A stretch of 64,000 nt of DNA from Pseudalkalibacillus salsuginis (GTDB taxonomy: Bacteria; Bacillota; Bacilli; Bacillales; Fictibacillaceae), in NCBI RefSeq assembly GCF_021646685.1, contig NZ_JAKJHW010000004.1:239722-303721 (forward strand), read 5' to 3'. Position numbers and translations under genes: made by a program. Of the stretch, positions 27,314-36,804 are shown in pieces. Below the pieces are notes generated by a model. It did not search any database, was not told where the DNA came from, and saw only the letters and a list, made by a program, of their open reading frames with translations. Positions within the stretch are counted from its first letter, which is position 1, and each line of letters opens with the position of its first letter.

Positions 27314-28252
27314 TTGCAACAGGCGATAAATCGAAACTCTAAAAGCCAGATCAACGTCGTTCTCAACTCGGGCTCTCCTTCATCTGCAACGAGAGACGAC
27401 TGGCTTTTGGATTCGAAAGAGCGCGAGAAGCATGCGCCTCTGAAAAAAATCCAAAAAGAATTAGCTACTTTAGTCGGAATGGAGGAATTAAAAGAATTAA
27501 TCAATGAAATCTATGCGTGGTTATATATAAATAAATGCAGAGAGTCAGCGAATTTGAAAACCAATAAGCAAGTACTCCATATGATGTTCAAAGGGAATCC
27601 TGGAACAGGTAAAACAACCGTTGCACGAATGATCGGAAAGCTGTTTCATGAAATGAATGTCTTGTCTAAAGGCCATCTGATCGAAGCCGAGCGAGCGGAT
27701 CTTGTTGGGGAATACATTGGTCATACCGCGCAAAAAACAAGGGACCTTGTGAAAAAAGCACTCGGCGGAGTCTTGTTCGTTGATGAAGCATACTCGCTCG
27801 CCCGAGGCGGAGAGAAGGATTTCGGAAAAGAAGCGATCGATACACTCGTGAAAGCGATGGAAGACCAGCAAAATGATTTTATCCTGATTCTTGCCGGGTA
27901 TTCAAAAGAAATGGAAAACTTCCTTACCCTGAACCCAGGTCTACCTTCACGTTTTCCAGTGGTTGTCAGCTTCCCGGATTATACCGTCGATCAATTGATG
28001 GATATCGCCAGACGGATGATAAAAGACAGAGAATACAAATTATCCTATGATGCTGAAAGAAAACTGAAAACACACCTTCAACAGGTTCGTTCAAGGGAAG
28101 GCAGTACGTTTTCGAACGGGCGTTACATCAGGAATTTACTTGAAAAATCAATGCGCAAACAATCAATGCGATTATTAAAAGAGGGGAAAGAAGATCGAGA
28201 CTGCCTCTTATTGATTACTGAAAGGGACCTCCATCTAGCAGAAACCCCCTGA
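27314..28252 (+). CDS. spoVK: Stage V sporulation protein K, AAA ATPase
   Basis: SpoVK is a mother-cell AAA ATPase of the CbxX/CfqX type needed for spore maturation. Walker A GNPGTGKTT lies near residue 94, Walker B GGVLFVDEAYSLARGG near 152, and the Arg-finger region is PGLPSRFPVVV. Length is 312 residues. The start is TTG 27314 with GAGGTGAAGG just before it. In the gap before it, CGTATAAT near 27278 may be a sigma-E -10, which would suit the known sigma-E control. Its place before hflX matches B. subtilis. Confidence 0.92.
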   Translation: MQQAINRNSKSQINVVLNSGSPSSATRDDWLLDSKEREKHAPLKKIQKELATLVGMEELKELINEIYAWLYINKCRESANLKTNKQVLHMMFKGNPGTGKTTVARMIGKLFHEMNVLSKGHLIEAERADLVGEYIGHTAQKTRDLVKKALGGVLFVDEAYSLARGGEKDFGKEAIDTLVKAMEDQQNDFILILAGYSKEMENFLTLNPGLPSRFPVVVSFPDYTVDQLMDIARRMIKDREYKLSYDAERKLKTHLQQVRSREGSTFSNGRYIRNLLEKSMRKQSMRLLKEGKEDRDCLLLITERDLHLAETP

Positions 28253-28349
28253 ATTTGTTAAGATGTAGGCAGGATTTATGACGAATAGGAAAAGGCTCAA
28301 AAACGTTATTAGATAAAGTATGAGCCAATTAAAAAGGCAGGGGAATAGA

Positions 28350-29603
28350 TTGGCAGCACCATCAAATATTAAAGAACAGACGTTACTGATAGGGTGTCAA
28401 TTGCCAGACCGGAATGACACCCTTTTTGAATCTTCGATGAGTGAACTGGCTGCATTGACACAAACGGCACAGGGTGAACCAGTAATGGAAGTGACACAGA
28501 AACGTGAACGGTATCACTCCGCAACATTGATTGGAAAAGGGAAAGTCGAGGAAGTTCAAGTACTGCTTGAAGAAATAGACGTCGATTTGGTCGTTGTGAA
28601 TCATGAGTTGACACCAAGTCAGATCAGGAATCTGACAGAAGCCTTGCAGGTGAAAGTCATTGATCGTACGCAACTGATCCTGGATATTTTCGCTCAGAGG
28701 GCACAGTCACGAGAAGGTAAGCTTCAGGTCGAGCTTGCCCAATTAGAATACCTTCTTCCTCGTCTTTCTGGACAAGGTACGCAGCTATCACGGCTCGGTG
28801 GTGGAATCGGAACGAGAGGACCAGGGGAAACGAAGCTGGAGACAGACCGCCGGCACATTCGGAACCGAATCACCGATATTAAGAATCAGCTGAAAAATGT
28901 CGCCTCACATCGCCGGCGATACCGTGAAAGACGGAAAGCGAACCAGGTTTTTCAAATTGCCTTGGTAGGCTACACGAATGCCGGGAAATCAACCTGGTTC
29001 AACACATTGACAGATGCAGATGCTTATCAAGAAGATTTATTGTTTGCGACACTCGACCCGATGACAAGAAAAATGAAACTTCCTGCTGGTATGATGACTT
29101 TATTAACCGATACAGTAGGATTCATCCAAGACCTTCCTACCGGATTGGTCGCTGCATTCCGTTCAACTCTCGAAGAAGTGACAGAAGCTGATTTGATCAT
29201 TCATATGGTGGATGCATCAGATCCTAATCGGGACAAGCATCAAGAAACGGTCATGGCATTGTTGAAGGATTTGGGTGCTGAAAAGATCCCTGTCTTGACC
29301 GTCTACAATAAAACAGATCGCAATCATGTCCCGCTGCCAAACTATCAAGCCCTTTCCGTATCTGCTTTCAAAAAAGAGGATCGAAGACGGATGCTTGAAG
29401 CCATTGAAAAGCAGATCAAGACATCGATGGAGTCGTATAAAATCCGTGTACCTTCTGGTGAAGGGAAGTTTTTAAGTGATTTACAAAGATTGACGATCCT
29501 TGAAAAGAGACAATGGGATGAAGAATACGGGAAATACATTTGCGAAGGCTATGTACATCCGGCTTTGCCAATCCAAGATAGAATCCAAACAATGAACGAC
29601 TAG
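28350..29603 (+). CDS. hflX: Ribosome-associated GTPase HflX
   Basis: HflX is a GTPase that binds the large ribosomal subunit and rescues stalled or stress-damaged ribosomes. The N-terminal HflX domain contains ATLIGKGKVEE. The linker has GGIGTRGPGETKLETDRR. The G domain has GYTNAGKST (G1, near residue 210) and DTVGFIQDLP (G3). I chose TTG 28350 (417 residues) because AGGCAGGGG lies 6 bases upstream; ATG 28320 adds 10 residues but has no visible ribosome site. It precedes ynbB by 16 bases, as in B. subtilis. Confidence 0.92.
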   Translation: MAAPSNIKEQTLLIGCQLPDRNDTLFESSMSELAALTQTAQGEPVMEVTQKRERYHSATLIGKGKVEEVQVLLEEIDVDLVVVNHELTPSQIRNLTEALQVKVIDRTQLILDIFAQRAQSREGKLQVELAQLEYLLPRLSGQGTQLSRLGGGIGTRGPGETKLETDRRHIRNRITDIKNQLKNVASHRRRYRERRKANQVFQIALVGYTNAGKSTWFNTLTDADAYQEDLLFATLDPMTRKMKLPAGMMTLLTDTVGFIQDLPTGLVAAFRSTLEEVTEADLIIHMVDASDPNRDKHQETVMALLKDLGAEKIPVLTVYNKTDRNHVPLPNYQALSVSAFKKEDRRRMLEAIEKQIKTSMESYKIRVPSGEGKFLSDLQRLTILEKRQWDEEYGKYICEGYVHPALPIQDRIQTMND

Positions 29604-29619
29604 GAGATTATGAAACAGA

Positions 29620-30888
29620 ATGAATGTTTTTAACCATGACGAGAAACTAGTAGAGCTTTCTAAGAAAATAGAAAAAAAAATCACCCATGTCCATGCGGAA
29701 ATCGATGTGGTTGAAGCGCACAATCAACAGAAAGTATTGTCCGCTTTCCGGAATAATCAGGTAAGCGATTTCCATTTCACTCCATCGACCGGGTATGGTT
29801 ACGACGATACAGGTAGAGATGTACTTGAAAAAGTATATGCAGAAGTGTTCGGTACAGAAGCAGCAATCGTCCGACCGCATATCATATCAGGTACTCACGC
29901 GATTTCCGTTGCACTCTCCGGCATCCTGCGACCGAAAGATGAACTTTTGTATATCACGGGCAAGCCTTACGATACCCTTGAAAAAATCGTCGGGATACGT
30001 GGAGATGGGAAAGGCTCGTTGAAAGAGTTTGATATTTCATACCAATCTGTCGATCTCCTCAAAGACGGGGAAATTGATTATGAAACAGTCAGGACAAAAA
30101 TAAACAGCTGTACTAAAATGATCGGCATCCAACGTTCAAAAGGATATTCAGACCGGTCCTCTTTTACGATTCCTCAGATTAAAAAAATGATAAAGTTCGT
30201 CAAAAGCATTAGACCAGATGTCGTCGTTTTTGTCGACAATTGCTATGGTGAGTTTGTCGAAAAAGAAGAACCGACAGATGTCGGAGCCGACTTGATCGCC
30301 GGGTCTCTTATTAAAAATCCAGGCGGAGGACTTGCGAAAATCGGTGGATATTTAGCAGGACGGGAAGATTTGATAGAACTATGTGCTTATCGATTGACAT
30401 CACCTGGTCTAGGGAGGGAAGCTGGTGCCTCTTTAGATACACTTTTGGACATGTACCAGGGGTTTTTCCTTGCACCGCATGTCGTCAGTCAGTCTTTGAA
30501 AGGTGCAGTTTTTACCGCAGCATTTTTAGATGAACTAGGATTTGATACTTCTCCGCGATGGGACAGTGATCGCACTGACCTTGTCCAATCGATCAAATTC
30601 CATGATGCCAGCTATATGATCCGGTTCTGCCAAGCGATCCAAAAAGCCTCTCCTGTCAATGCGCATGTCATACCTTATCCGAGCTATATGCCTGGTTATG
30701 AGGACGATGTGATCATGGCTGCAGGAACATTCATCCAAGGAGCGAGCATTGAATTGTCCGCTGACGGCCCGATACGTCCTCCTTTTGAAGCGTATGTTCA
30801 AGGGGGCTTGACGTATATGCACGTCAAGCTTGCCATCTTAACAGCTGTCCAAGAATTGAAAAATTCAGGTTTAACATTAAAAGTATGA
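29620..30888 (+). CDS. ynbB: PLP-dependent methionine gamma-lyase-like protein YnbB
   Basis: This 422-residue PLP enzyme of the aluminium-resistance/methionine gamma-lyase-like family has an unknown physiological substrate. Recognisable parts are STGYGYDDTGRD near the N-terminus, VRPHIISGTHAI, FVDNCYGEF, and the PLP-lysine motif SLIKNPGGGLAKIGGY. The ribosome site TAGGAG lies about 12 bases before ATG 29620. It sits between hflX and glnR as in B. subtilis and is closed by a terminator. Confidence 0.9.
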   Translation: MNVFNHDEKLVELSKKIEKKITHVHAEIDVVEAHNQQKVLSAFRNNQVSDFHFTPSTGYGYDDTGRDVLEKVYAEVFGTEAAIVRPHIISGTHAISVALSGILRPKDELLYITGKPYDTLEKIVGIRGDGKGSLKEFDISYQSVDLLKDGEIDYETVRTKINSCTKMIGIQRSKGYSDRSSFTIPQIKKMIKFVKSIRPDVVVFVDNCYGEFVEKEEPTDVGADLIAGSLIKNPGGGLAKIGGYLAGREDLIELCAYRLTSPGLGREAGASLDTLLDMYQGFFLAPHVVSQSLKGAVFTAAFLDELGFDTSPRWDSDRTDLVQSIKFHDASYMIRFCQAIQKASPVNAHVIPYPSYMPGYEDDVIMAAGTFIQGASIELSADGPIRPPFEAYVQGGLTYMHVKLAILTAVQELKNSGLTLKV

Positions 30889-30900
30889 GGGAATGGAGTA

Positions 30901-30928
30901 AAGAGAGTGTGTGTCACTCTCTTTTTTA
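30901..30928 (+). terminator. Intrinsic terminator after ynbB
   Basis: AGAGAGTG pairs with CACTCTCT around a short GT-rich loop, followed by TTTTTT. Confidence 0.85.
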
Positions 30929-30945
30929 TAATGTCGAAAAATAAA

Positions 30946-30962
30946 TGTAAGGATTCCTAACA
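30946..30962 (+). promoter_or_regulatory. GlnR operator
   Basis: TGTAAGGATTCCTAACA fits the GlnR/TnrA box TGTNA-N7-TNACA perfectly. It lies just upstream of the -35 element of the glnRA promoter, matching autoregulation known in B. subtilis. Confidence 0.8.
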
Positions 30963-30967
30963 TTTAT

Positions 30968-30996
30968 TTGACACGAAAACTCACATTTCATATACT
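30968..30996 (+). promoter_or_regulatory. Sigma-A promoter of glnRA
   Basis: TTGACA at 30968-30973 and TATACT at 30991-30996 are separated by 17 bases, near consensus. Confidence 0.8.
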
Positions 30997-31027
30997 ATAA
31001 GTAGTTCATAAGAGAGGAGGCATTCGA

Positions 31028-31417
31028 TTGGGAGATCAAGTGAGAAGAAATATGCCCTTATTTCCCATGGGGATTGTAATGCAACTGACCGAGTTATCGG
31101 CACGGCAGATTCGATATTACGAAGAAAACAAGCTGATAACGCCAGCCCGTTCAGAAGGGAATCGCAGATTGTTCTCTTTCAACGACGTTGACCGGTTGCT
31201 TGAAATCAAGTCTCTTCTAGAACGTGGAGTCAATTTAGCTGGAATCCGAGAGGTCTTTGAAATGAGAGAAAGGGGTATGCAGCCTCTGCACCCTTACTAT
31301 AGAAAAGAACCTACTGAAGCAGAGCTCCACAATCATTTGAAAAAAGAACTTTATCAAGCAGGTCGTTATGGAAAGGCATCATTGATTCAAGGGGAGTTGT
31401 CTCGATTCTTTAATTGA
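31028..31417 (+). CDS. glnR: MerR-family nitrogen repressor GlnR
   Basis: GlnR represses glnRA and other nitrogen genes when glutamine is plentiful, with feedback-inhibited glutamine synthetase as its partner. The MerR-type helix-turn-helix is clear: [20 protein letters not shown] and [18 protein letters not shown] (residues 18-62). The C-terminal tail, [19 protein letters not shown], corresponds to the autoinhibitory region. It has 129 residues. The start is TTG 31028 with AGAGGAGG upstream. It is followed by glnA after 84 bases. Confidence 0.94.
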   Translation: MGDQVRRNMPLFPMGIVMQLTELSARQIRYYEENKLITPARSEGNRRLFSFNDVDRLLEIKSLLERGVNLAGIREVFEMRERGMQPLHPYYRKEPTEAELHNHLKKELYQAGRYGKASLIQGELSRFFN

Positions 31418-31501
31418 AATCAACATCGCATTGAATCACTAGAAGATGTAAGTAGTAATCTGGTAGTTATGTAGTTTTAGATCAAATAGGGAGGAAACAA
31501 A

Positions 31502-32839
31502 ATGAGCTCGAAGTATTCGAAGGATCAAATTTTTAAAATGGTGAAAGAAGAAAATGTAAGATTCATCCGACTGCAATTCACGGATCTCCTTGGTACCATC
31601 AAAAACGTTGAGATTCCTACAAGTCAGTTGGAAAAAGCCCTCGATAACAAAATGATGTTTGACGGGTCATCTATTGAAGGTTTTGTTCGAATCGAAGAAT
31701 CTGATATGTATCTCTACCCTGATTTGGATACATTTGTCGTATTCCCATGGACATCTGAAAAAGGGAAAGTTGCACGTTTGATTTGTGACATTTATAATCC
31801 TGACGGTACTCCATTTGAAGGAGACCCTCGTGCAAACTTGAAGCGTATACTTAAGGAAATGGAAGATCTCGGTTTTACTGACTTCAATATCGGACCTGAA
31901 CCGGAATTCTTCTTATTCAAGAATGATGAAAAAGGCGAACCTACCCTTGAATTGAACGATAAAGGTGGTTACTTTGACCTTGCCCCAACAGACTTAGGTG
32001 AAAACTGTCGTCGTGACATCGTTTTGGAACTTGAAGACATGGGCTTTGAAATTGAAGCTTCTCACCATGAGGTTGCCCCTGGTCAGCACGAAATCGACTT
32101 TAAGTATGCGGATGCCGTCACGACATGTGACAATATCCAAACATTCAAACTTGTGGTCAAAACAATCGCTCGTAAGCATGGATTACATGCGACCTTCATG
32201 CCAAAGCCGTTATTCGGTGTAAACGGATCCGGAATGCATGCAAATATGTCATTGTTTAAAGGTAAGGACAATGCTTTTTATGATCCGAACACAGAAACAC
32301 AATTGAGTGAGACTGCAATGCAATTCTTGTCAGGTATCGTAAAGCATGCAGAATCCTTCACTGCAGTCACAAATCCGACTGTAAACTCTTATAAGCGTCT
32401 GGTGCCTGGATATGAAGCACCATGTTACGTTGCATGGTCAATGCGCAACCGTAGTCCATTGATCCGTATTCCAGCATCACGAGGCATCAGTACTCGTATC
32501 GAAGTACGAAGTGTTGACCCATCAGCTAATCCTTATCTAGCAATGACAGCAATGCTTGCAGCAGGACTTGATGGAATCAAGAACAAAATGGAAGCACCGA
32601 AGCCTGTAGATCGCAACATCTACTCTATGGATAAAGCAGAACGTGAACAAGCAGGTATCCGTGATCTTCCAGCAACATTGAAGGATGCCCTGGAAAACTT
32701 CAAATCAAATGAAGTTATGACTGCAGCCCTCGGTGGGCACGCAACAGAACACTTCATTGAACTTAAAGAAATCGAATGGGATATGTTCCGCACACAAGTA
32801 CATCCTTGGGAACGCGAACAATATATCCAACTATACTAA
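31502..32839 (+). CDS. glnA: Glutamine synthetase, type I-alpha
   Basis: GlnA makes glutamine from glutamate, ammonia and ATP as a dodecamer. The beta-grasp domain has [19 protein letters not shown], including the Arg used for feedback inhibition in the Bacillus enzyme. The catalytic domain shows [31 protein letters not shown] and [13 protein letters not shown]. Length is 445 residues, with no adenylylation loop, as expected for type I-alpha. ATG 31502 has GGGAGGAAA upstream. The glnR-glnA operon ends at a terminator, and conserved gene order stops here. Confidence 0.97.
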   Translation: MSSKYSKDQIFKMVKEENVRFIRLQFTDLLGTIKNVEIPTSQLEKALDNKMMFDGSSIEGFVRIEESDMYLYPDLDTFVVFPWTSEKGKVARLICDIYNPDGTPFEGDPRANLKRILKEMEDLGFTDFNIGPEPEFFLFKNDEKGEPTLELNDKGGYFDLAPTDLGENCRRDIVLELEDMGFEIEASHHEVAPGQHEIDFKYADAVTTCDNIQTFKLVVKTIARKHGLHATFMPKPLFGVNGSGMHANMSLFKGKDNAFYDPNTETQLSETAMQFLSGIVKHAESFTAVTNPTVNSYKRLVPGYEAPCYVAWSMRNRSPLIRIPASRGISTRIEVRSVDPSANPYLAMTAMLAAGLDGIKNKMEAPKPVDRNIYSMDKAEREQAGIRDLPATLKDALENFKSNEVMTAALGGHATEHFIELKEIEWDMFRTQVHPWEREQYIQLY

Positions 32840-32845
32840 ACTCTT

Positions 32846-32886
32846 AAACCCTTGGCACCATTGGTGTCAGGGGTTTTTCTTTTTTT
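32846..32886 (+). terminator. Intrinsic terminator after glnA
   Basis: AAACCCTTGGCACC pairs with GGTGTCAGGGGTTT (one mismatch) around ATT and is followed by a long T-tract. Confidence 0.88.
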
Positions 32887-33039
32887 GGTCAAATTAATAA
32901 ATTCCTTCGTAAGTAATGATTGACCAAAATATGACCAAAAAATTTAATGATTTTGGTTAAAAAAATGTTGATCAAATTGAAAGCCTATAAATAAACGATT
33001 ACTCAAATCATGAAATTTTTAAATAATTGGTATTTAGAT

Positions 33040-33128
33040 AAAGGGCAGTTTTGCGGGATAAGAGGTTCCTATGTTTAATCCATAAAAGGGCCATATTCTT
33101 GAATAACGCATTGTGCAAATGATGGGAA
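33040..33128 (+). repeat. Degenerate intergenic repeat (accessory-zone family)
   Basis: The gap 32887-33206 holds no gene. From 33040 it contains AAAGGGCAGTTTTGCGGGATAAG, then GAGGTTCCTAT and AAAGGGCCATATTCTTGAATAACG. The first part closely matches 45597-45645, and the second belongs to the same family as 61457-61597. This is the first member seen after the core region ends. Confidence 0.6.
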
Positions 33129-33206
33129 TTTGACATAATTATTATTGAGTTAAAAGGCAGGAGTGTAGAAGAAGAGTCGGGAAGATTCAGAATTTACGGG
33201 GGGGGT

Positions 33207-33729
33207 ATGGTCATGAATCCTATTCTTCTTGATATACCGGAACAGTTTGAAACCGAACGACTTTTATTGCGAGCACCTCAGAATGGCGATGGAGCCATGG
33301 TTAATGAGGCAATAAGAGAGTCTTATGAATTTCTGCATGAGTGGATGAAATGGGCTAACCATATTCCAGAAACCGAAGAGACTGAAGCAAATGCACGTAC
33401 ATCGAGTGAATTTTTTATTGCGTGACGAATTCACTTTTTACATACTAGATAAACTTTCCGGAGCGTTCATAGGTACTTGCAGCCTAGTAAGGGTAGATTG
33501 GCAAGTGCGCCGATTTGAAATTGGTTACTGGATTAGGCAATCTGCTTCTAGACAGGGATTTATGAGTGAAGCCGTGGACGGAGTGACTCAATTTGCTTTT
33601 AAGAATCTTCAAGCCAATCGTATCGAAATACGGTGTGACACTAGAAATAGTGCCAGTTGTAGGGTTGCGGAGCTCTGTGGAGGTGTAGTAGTTGATTTTA
33701 AAGTATTTCAAAATCATATAGGAGTTTAA
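33207..33729 (+). pseudogene. GNAT acetyltransferase, frameshifted
   Basis: The N-terminal half (33207-33425) reads FETERLLLRAPQNGDG, the usual start of RimJ/RimL-type GNAT acetyltransferases, and ends at a premature stop. The rest continues in another frame from about 33405 (FLLRDEFTFYILDK, then FEIGYWIRQSASRQGFMSEAV with the acetyl-CoA loop). A frameshift near 33405-33420, at a T-run, separates them. The end after RVAELCGG also departs from the family pattern, so the C-terminus is probably damaged too. The substrate is unknown. Confidence 0.75.
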
Positions 33730-33757
33730 AAGAAAAATTCCCTCTAAATTAAGAGGG
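33729..33757 (-). terminator. Terminator of the OLD nuclease gene
   Basis: On the minus strand CCCTCT pairs with AGAGGG around AATTTA, followed by a T-rich tract, 36 bases after the gene's stop. Confidence 0.6.
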
Positions 33758-33792
33758 GTAAACTGATATAATCTAAATGTATTTCAAAAAAA

Positions 33793-35556
33793 TTATCTTG
33801 AAGTGGCGTAGAAGAATTCTAAATCCCACAATTCATTATCATGTAAATCGTTTTCAACAATATGTTTTTCTACCCTTTTCACAATACACTCCATGTCAGA
33901 ATATTCATTAGCACATGAGGTAACAAATTCTTTTTTTGTAATATACCGAATAAGGTCAACAAACCTAGTTGTGTTGTAGTTCTCTTCTTGAAAATATTTC
34001 CATGCTTCATAGGGTTTTGAATTTCCTTTAATCCCATCTAAGAATTCGCCTTCAAAATTTGGGATCGAGACAAAAGTTTTTATTTCTATTCCCTTATCTC
34101 TACCTTTCATTACTTCCTCAATTATTTTTTCATTATTTGTCCAGGCACCGTTTCTTACTTTATTTCCTTTTCTCATTATTGTTGGATTATCTGAATCATG
34201 TAGTATTGAGTAGGGAACAGAAAAATGATTTAGGATCTTAGATACAGTAACAATATTTCCTTTTCCTAGGCAATTTAAAATATGTAATGTGGAATCTATT
34301 TTCTTATTTTTAATCAGTGATCTAACTACCGAATATTCAGTTTCACCTTCTACTAATAAATTCTGTTTAGCGAAAAAGAATTCATTGATATAAGGATTAC
34401 AATAGTTCATCATTTTTAAGTTTTCCTTATCATCTGGTGTGAAGCCAACTTCCTCTGTAGAGAAAGTTTTTACTGTTCTATTGGTGTTATCATCTTTCTC
34501 TATACGTATGATAGTAGTATGATCTTTTGTTAAATCAATGAACATTGGTGAGTGTGTGGTGGTCATTACTTGCCAATTTTCTAGTTCTGCTATTGCATAG
34601 AGTGCTTCTCGGGCCTCCCTAATGGCTGATGGATGTAGAAAAGCTTCTGGTTCCTCAATTAGTAAAATCTTTGATTTGTTGGAGTCTAATGCATTTCTAC
34701 CAATTTTATGCCAACCAGTATCAGCTAACATCTTTAAAGCTGACCAAAGAAAGGTTCTTTGTAAGCCTGTACCATGGTGTGAAAGCGGAACATGATGTGA
34801 TTCATCATCACTATCAGAAGGTTTCCTTCCTATTCTAATAAAACTCCCCGAGTTAATAAGTTTTTCAGGTTCTATCTTTCCAGATTTAACATCTAACTCA
34901 ACGTAGTCAAGATCAGGAAAAATTTTTGCCAAATCATCTGCAATTTTTTTAGTGGATTGTACGATGTCATCTTCAATTTCTGCTTTAACAGTCTTACCTA
35001 ACTCTTCAATCTGGTCTAATAGGTCATTTATTTTGGAATCATCTTTTTTTATGTTAGATTTTATTGCTTCAGTTAAAATTGATAGAATATTACTTTCTAA
35101 TTCGGTAGGATTATCTAAGGGTGAAATCTTTAGAGGGGTAGGAATTTTACTTGTTAAGATACTGTCAAATCCACCTGTACCATTTTTTGTGAATTCATTT
35201 TTTTCAGGATCGTACGAATATTTCTCTCTCATACCACCAGGAACTTTCCAACGATATTGAACTTTTATACAGTTCTTATACCCTAATTCATCATCATATA
35301 TCCATTTTTGTGCGACCTCATTTGGAGTGACATTTTCAAAAATTCCTGTAATAATAGGAGTGTTTTTTTCTTTCTCTTGATAAAAGTCTTTTTTAGTTAA
35401 TTTATAGGAAGATGTAGCAAATGCTTCATAAGCACTTAAAATAGTAGTCTTACCTACGTTATTATTACCAATCAAGACAATAATATCATCAATTTTAATA
35501 CTTACAGGATCACCAATTCCCCTAAAATTTTCAATTACAATCTCTGAAAGTTTCAC
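33793..35556 (-). CDS. OLD-family ATP-dependent nuclease
   Basis: This 587-residue protein has an ABC-type ATPase (Walker A GNNNVGKTT at residues 30-38; signature-like LSHHGTGLQRTFLWSAL; Walker B ILLIEEPEAFLHP) followed by a TOPRIM nuclease domain (LLVEGETEYSVV near residue 397, LHDSDNP near 452). This is the class 1 OLD layout, also seen in GajA of the Gabija defence system. No UvrD-like GajB helicase or reverse transcriptase neighbours it, so it appears to stand alone. GTG 35556 has AGGAGGTTG upstream. A phage-defence role is an inference from family and setting. Confidence 0.85.
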   Translation of the reverse strand: MKLSEIVIENFRGIGDPVSIKIDDIIVLIGNNNVGKTTILSAYEAFATSSYKLTKKDFYQEKEKNTPIITGIFENVTPNEVAQKWIYDDELGYKNCIKVQYRWKVPGGMREKYSYDPEKNEFTKNGTGGFDSILTSKIPTPLKISPLDNPTELESNILSILTEAIKSNIKKDDSKINDLLDQIEELGKTVKAEIEDDIVQSTKKIADDLAKIFPDLDYVELDVKSGKIEPEKLINSGSFIRIGRKPSDSDDESHHVPLSHHGTGLQRTFLWSALKMLADTGWHKIGRNALDSNKSKILLIEEPEAFLHPSAIREAREALYAIAELENWQVMTTTHSPMFIDLTKDHTTIIRIEKDDNTNRTVKTFSTEEVGFTPDDKENLKMMNYCNPYINEFFFAKQNLLVEGETEYSVVRSLIKNKKIDSTLHILNCLGKGNIVTVSKILNHFSVPYSILHDSDNPTIMRKGNKVRNGAWTNNEKIIEEVMKGRDKGIEIKTFVSIPNFEGEFLDGIKGNSKPYEAWKYFQEENYNTTRFVDLIRYITKKEFVTSCANEYSDMECIVKRVEKHIVENDLHDNELWDLEFFYATSR

Positions 35557-35878
35557 ATTCTCAACCTCCTAAATATATAAAGGTAAAAAACCCCTTTAAA
35601 TATTTATTTTACCATATAACTAAAACAGTATCGAATTAAGATTTTATTTATCAGATAATTCATACCTCTAGTAAGACATAAATAAACAGGAAAGTGCGAC
35701 TTACCTCTTACATATCCACCAAGGGCAAGGGTATATTTCACAAGTACTTTGAATTTTCTAAAAAATACTGTAGAAGTTCTCCGTAAATGTTAAATTTATC
35801 TTAAGGATGTTATTGTTAAAAGGGGTTTTTTAATGGGGACTACTAAGAAGAACAGGTATGATAAAATGGAGGTACTAT
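35557..35878. other. Divergent intergenic region
   Basis: This AT-rich gap lies between the OLD nuclease and a membrane-protein gene and should contain both promoters. A short hairpin, AAAGG..CCTTT, sits at 35580-35601. No extra gene is visible; the segment 35640-35760 shows nothing recognisable. Confidence 0.4.
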
Positions 35879-36559
35879 ATGACTTTAAGGGAAGTGTTTT
35901 TTAGTATTTTTACTAGAATACATAGTTTTATTAAATGGTTCGATAAGGAAAATAGGCATGGTCATAGTAAATCATTAAGTATTTTATTGATTTTATTCTT
36001 CTTTAATGTAATTGCCATAATATTATTCAAGAATATTAAGCTTTTCGCAATTTGGTTTTGTTTTATAATATTTATAATGCTAATTAAATTAATGGATAAT
36101 AATCTAAAATATTTACCTAAAAAAATAAAAGGGAACTCCAATAATTTTAGAGATTTGTTAAACACATTCAATACTCGTGCATATCTAGTAGGAATTATTT
36201 TATTTTCTTTCTATTTTATTTTATTATTGTATATTCTTATTCAATTCCCATTACTATTTTTTTTAGATTATAGTTTACTTATTAATATTGAAAACCTGTA
36301 TTTTCCTAGCATTACTATATTTACAATCTATTATTTTATGTATCATGTAGTTATTAAAAAACAATCAACAAAATTAGCACGTTCTCTGATACACTTATAT
36401 GTTGCAATAAGCATTTCAATTTCCTTATTATTTTTTGTAGTATCTTTAGATAATGTGTTCACTCCGATGATAACATGGTTAGGAGTAGGATATGCTTGGT
36501 TAAATTATTTTTTAGCTAGAATCGATAATGAAGATGAATTGAATAAAGGAAATTTCTAA
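35879..36559 (+). CDS. Multi-spanning membrane protein of unknown function
   Basis: The 226-residue protein has about six hydrophobic segments (for example SILLILFFFNVIAIILF and LVGIILFSFYFILLLYILI) and a short basic N-terminus. I recognise no family. ATG 35879 follows ATGGAGGT by 7 bases; the frame opens 7 codons earlier without a better site. It is very AT-rich, even relative to its neighbours, which fits acquired DNA. It is divergent from the OLD nuclease, and a joint role is possible but unproven. Confidence 0.6.
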   Translation: MTLREVFFSIFTRIHSFIKWFDKENRHGHSKSLSILLILFFFNVIAIILFKNIKLFAIWFCFIIFIMLIKLMDNNLKYLPKKIKGNSNNFRDLLNTFNTRAYLVGIILFSFYFILLLYILIQFPLLFFLDYSLLINIENLYFPSITIFTIYYFMYHVVIKKQSTKLARSLIHLYVAISISISLLFFVVSLDNVFTPMITWLGVGYAWLNYFLARIDNEDELNKGNF

Positions 36560-36566
36560 AAAGATA

Positions 36567-36660
36567 TGTCCACTTTAAGTAAGGTCAAAATGGACGCTTT
36601 TAGGACTATTGGTTAATATGGGGTTGAAGCGTCCAAAATACAAGTCCAAAAAAGAGGTGT
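36567..36660 (+). other. Candidate resolvase recombination (res) site
   Basis: TGGACGCTT at 36588-36596 and its complement AAGCGTCCA at 36627-36635 flank a 30-base centre. Further GTCC-containing words lie at 36567 and 36650. Directly downstream begins a serine-resolvase remnant, and res sites normally lie just before such genes. Confidence 0.45.
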
Positions 36661-36665
36661 CTATT

Positions 36666-36776
36666 ATGACCAAATATGGTTATGCAAGAGTCTCATCAAC
36701 AGGACAAAATCTTGAAGGACACAAATTTCTCAACTTGAAGAATATGGTTATAGCAGTTGTATGTTTATCATAAAGC
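36666..36776 (+). pseudogene. N-terminal remnant of a serine resolvase
   Basis: ATG 36666 encodes MTKYGYARVSSTGQNLEG, the catalytic N-terminus of serine resolvases with the active Ser in ARVSS. A one-base loss after LEG (GGACAC for the expected GGACAAC) then shifts the frame; the next codons in the shifted frame read QISQLEEYGYS. The rest of the gene is missing, and a glycosylase gene follows at once. AGAGGTG before the ATG is a ribosome site. Confidence 0.75.
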
Positions 36777-36804
36777 TGAGGATATAACCTAAAAGGTGGA
36801 TAAT

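Noticed and set aside
33793..35556. Gabija defence system (GajA)
   Set aside because: The protein has the GajA-like layout, but no UvrD-like GajB gene lies beside it, so only the OLD-family call is kept.
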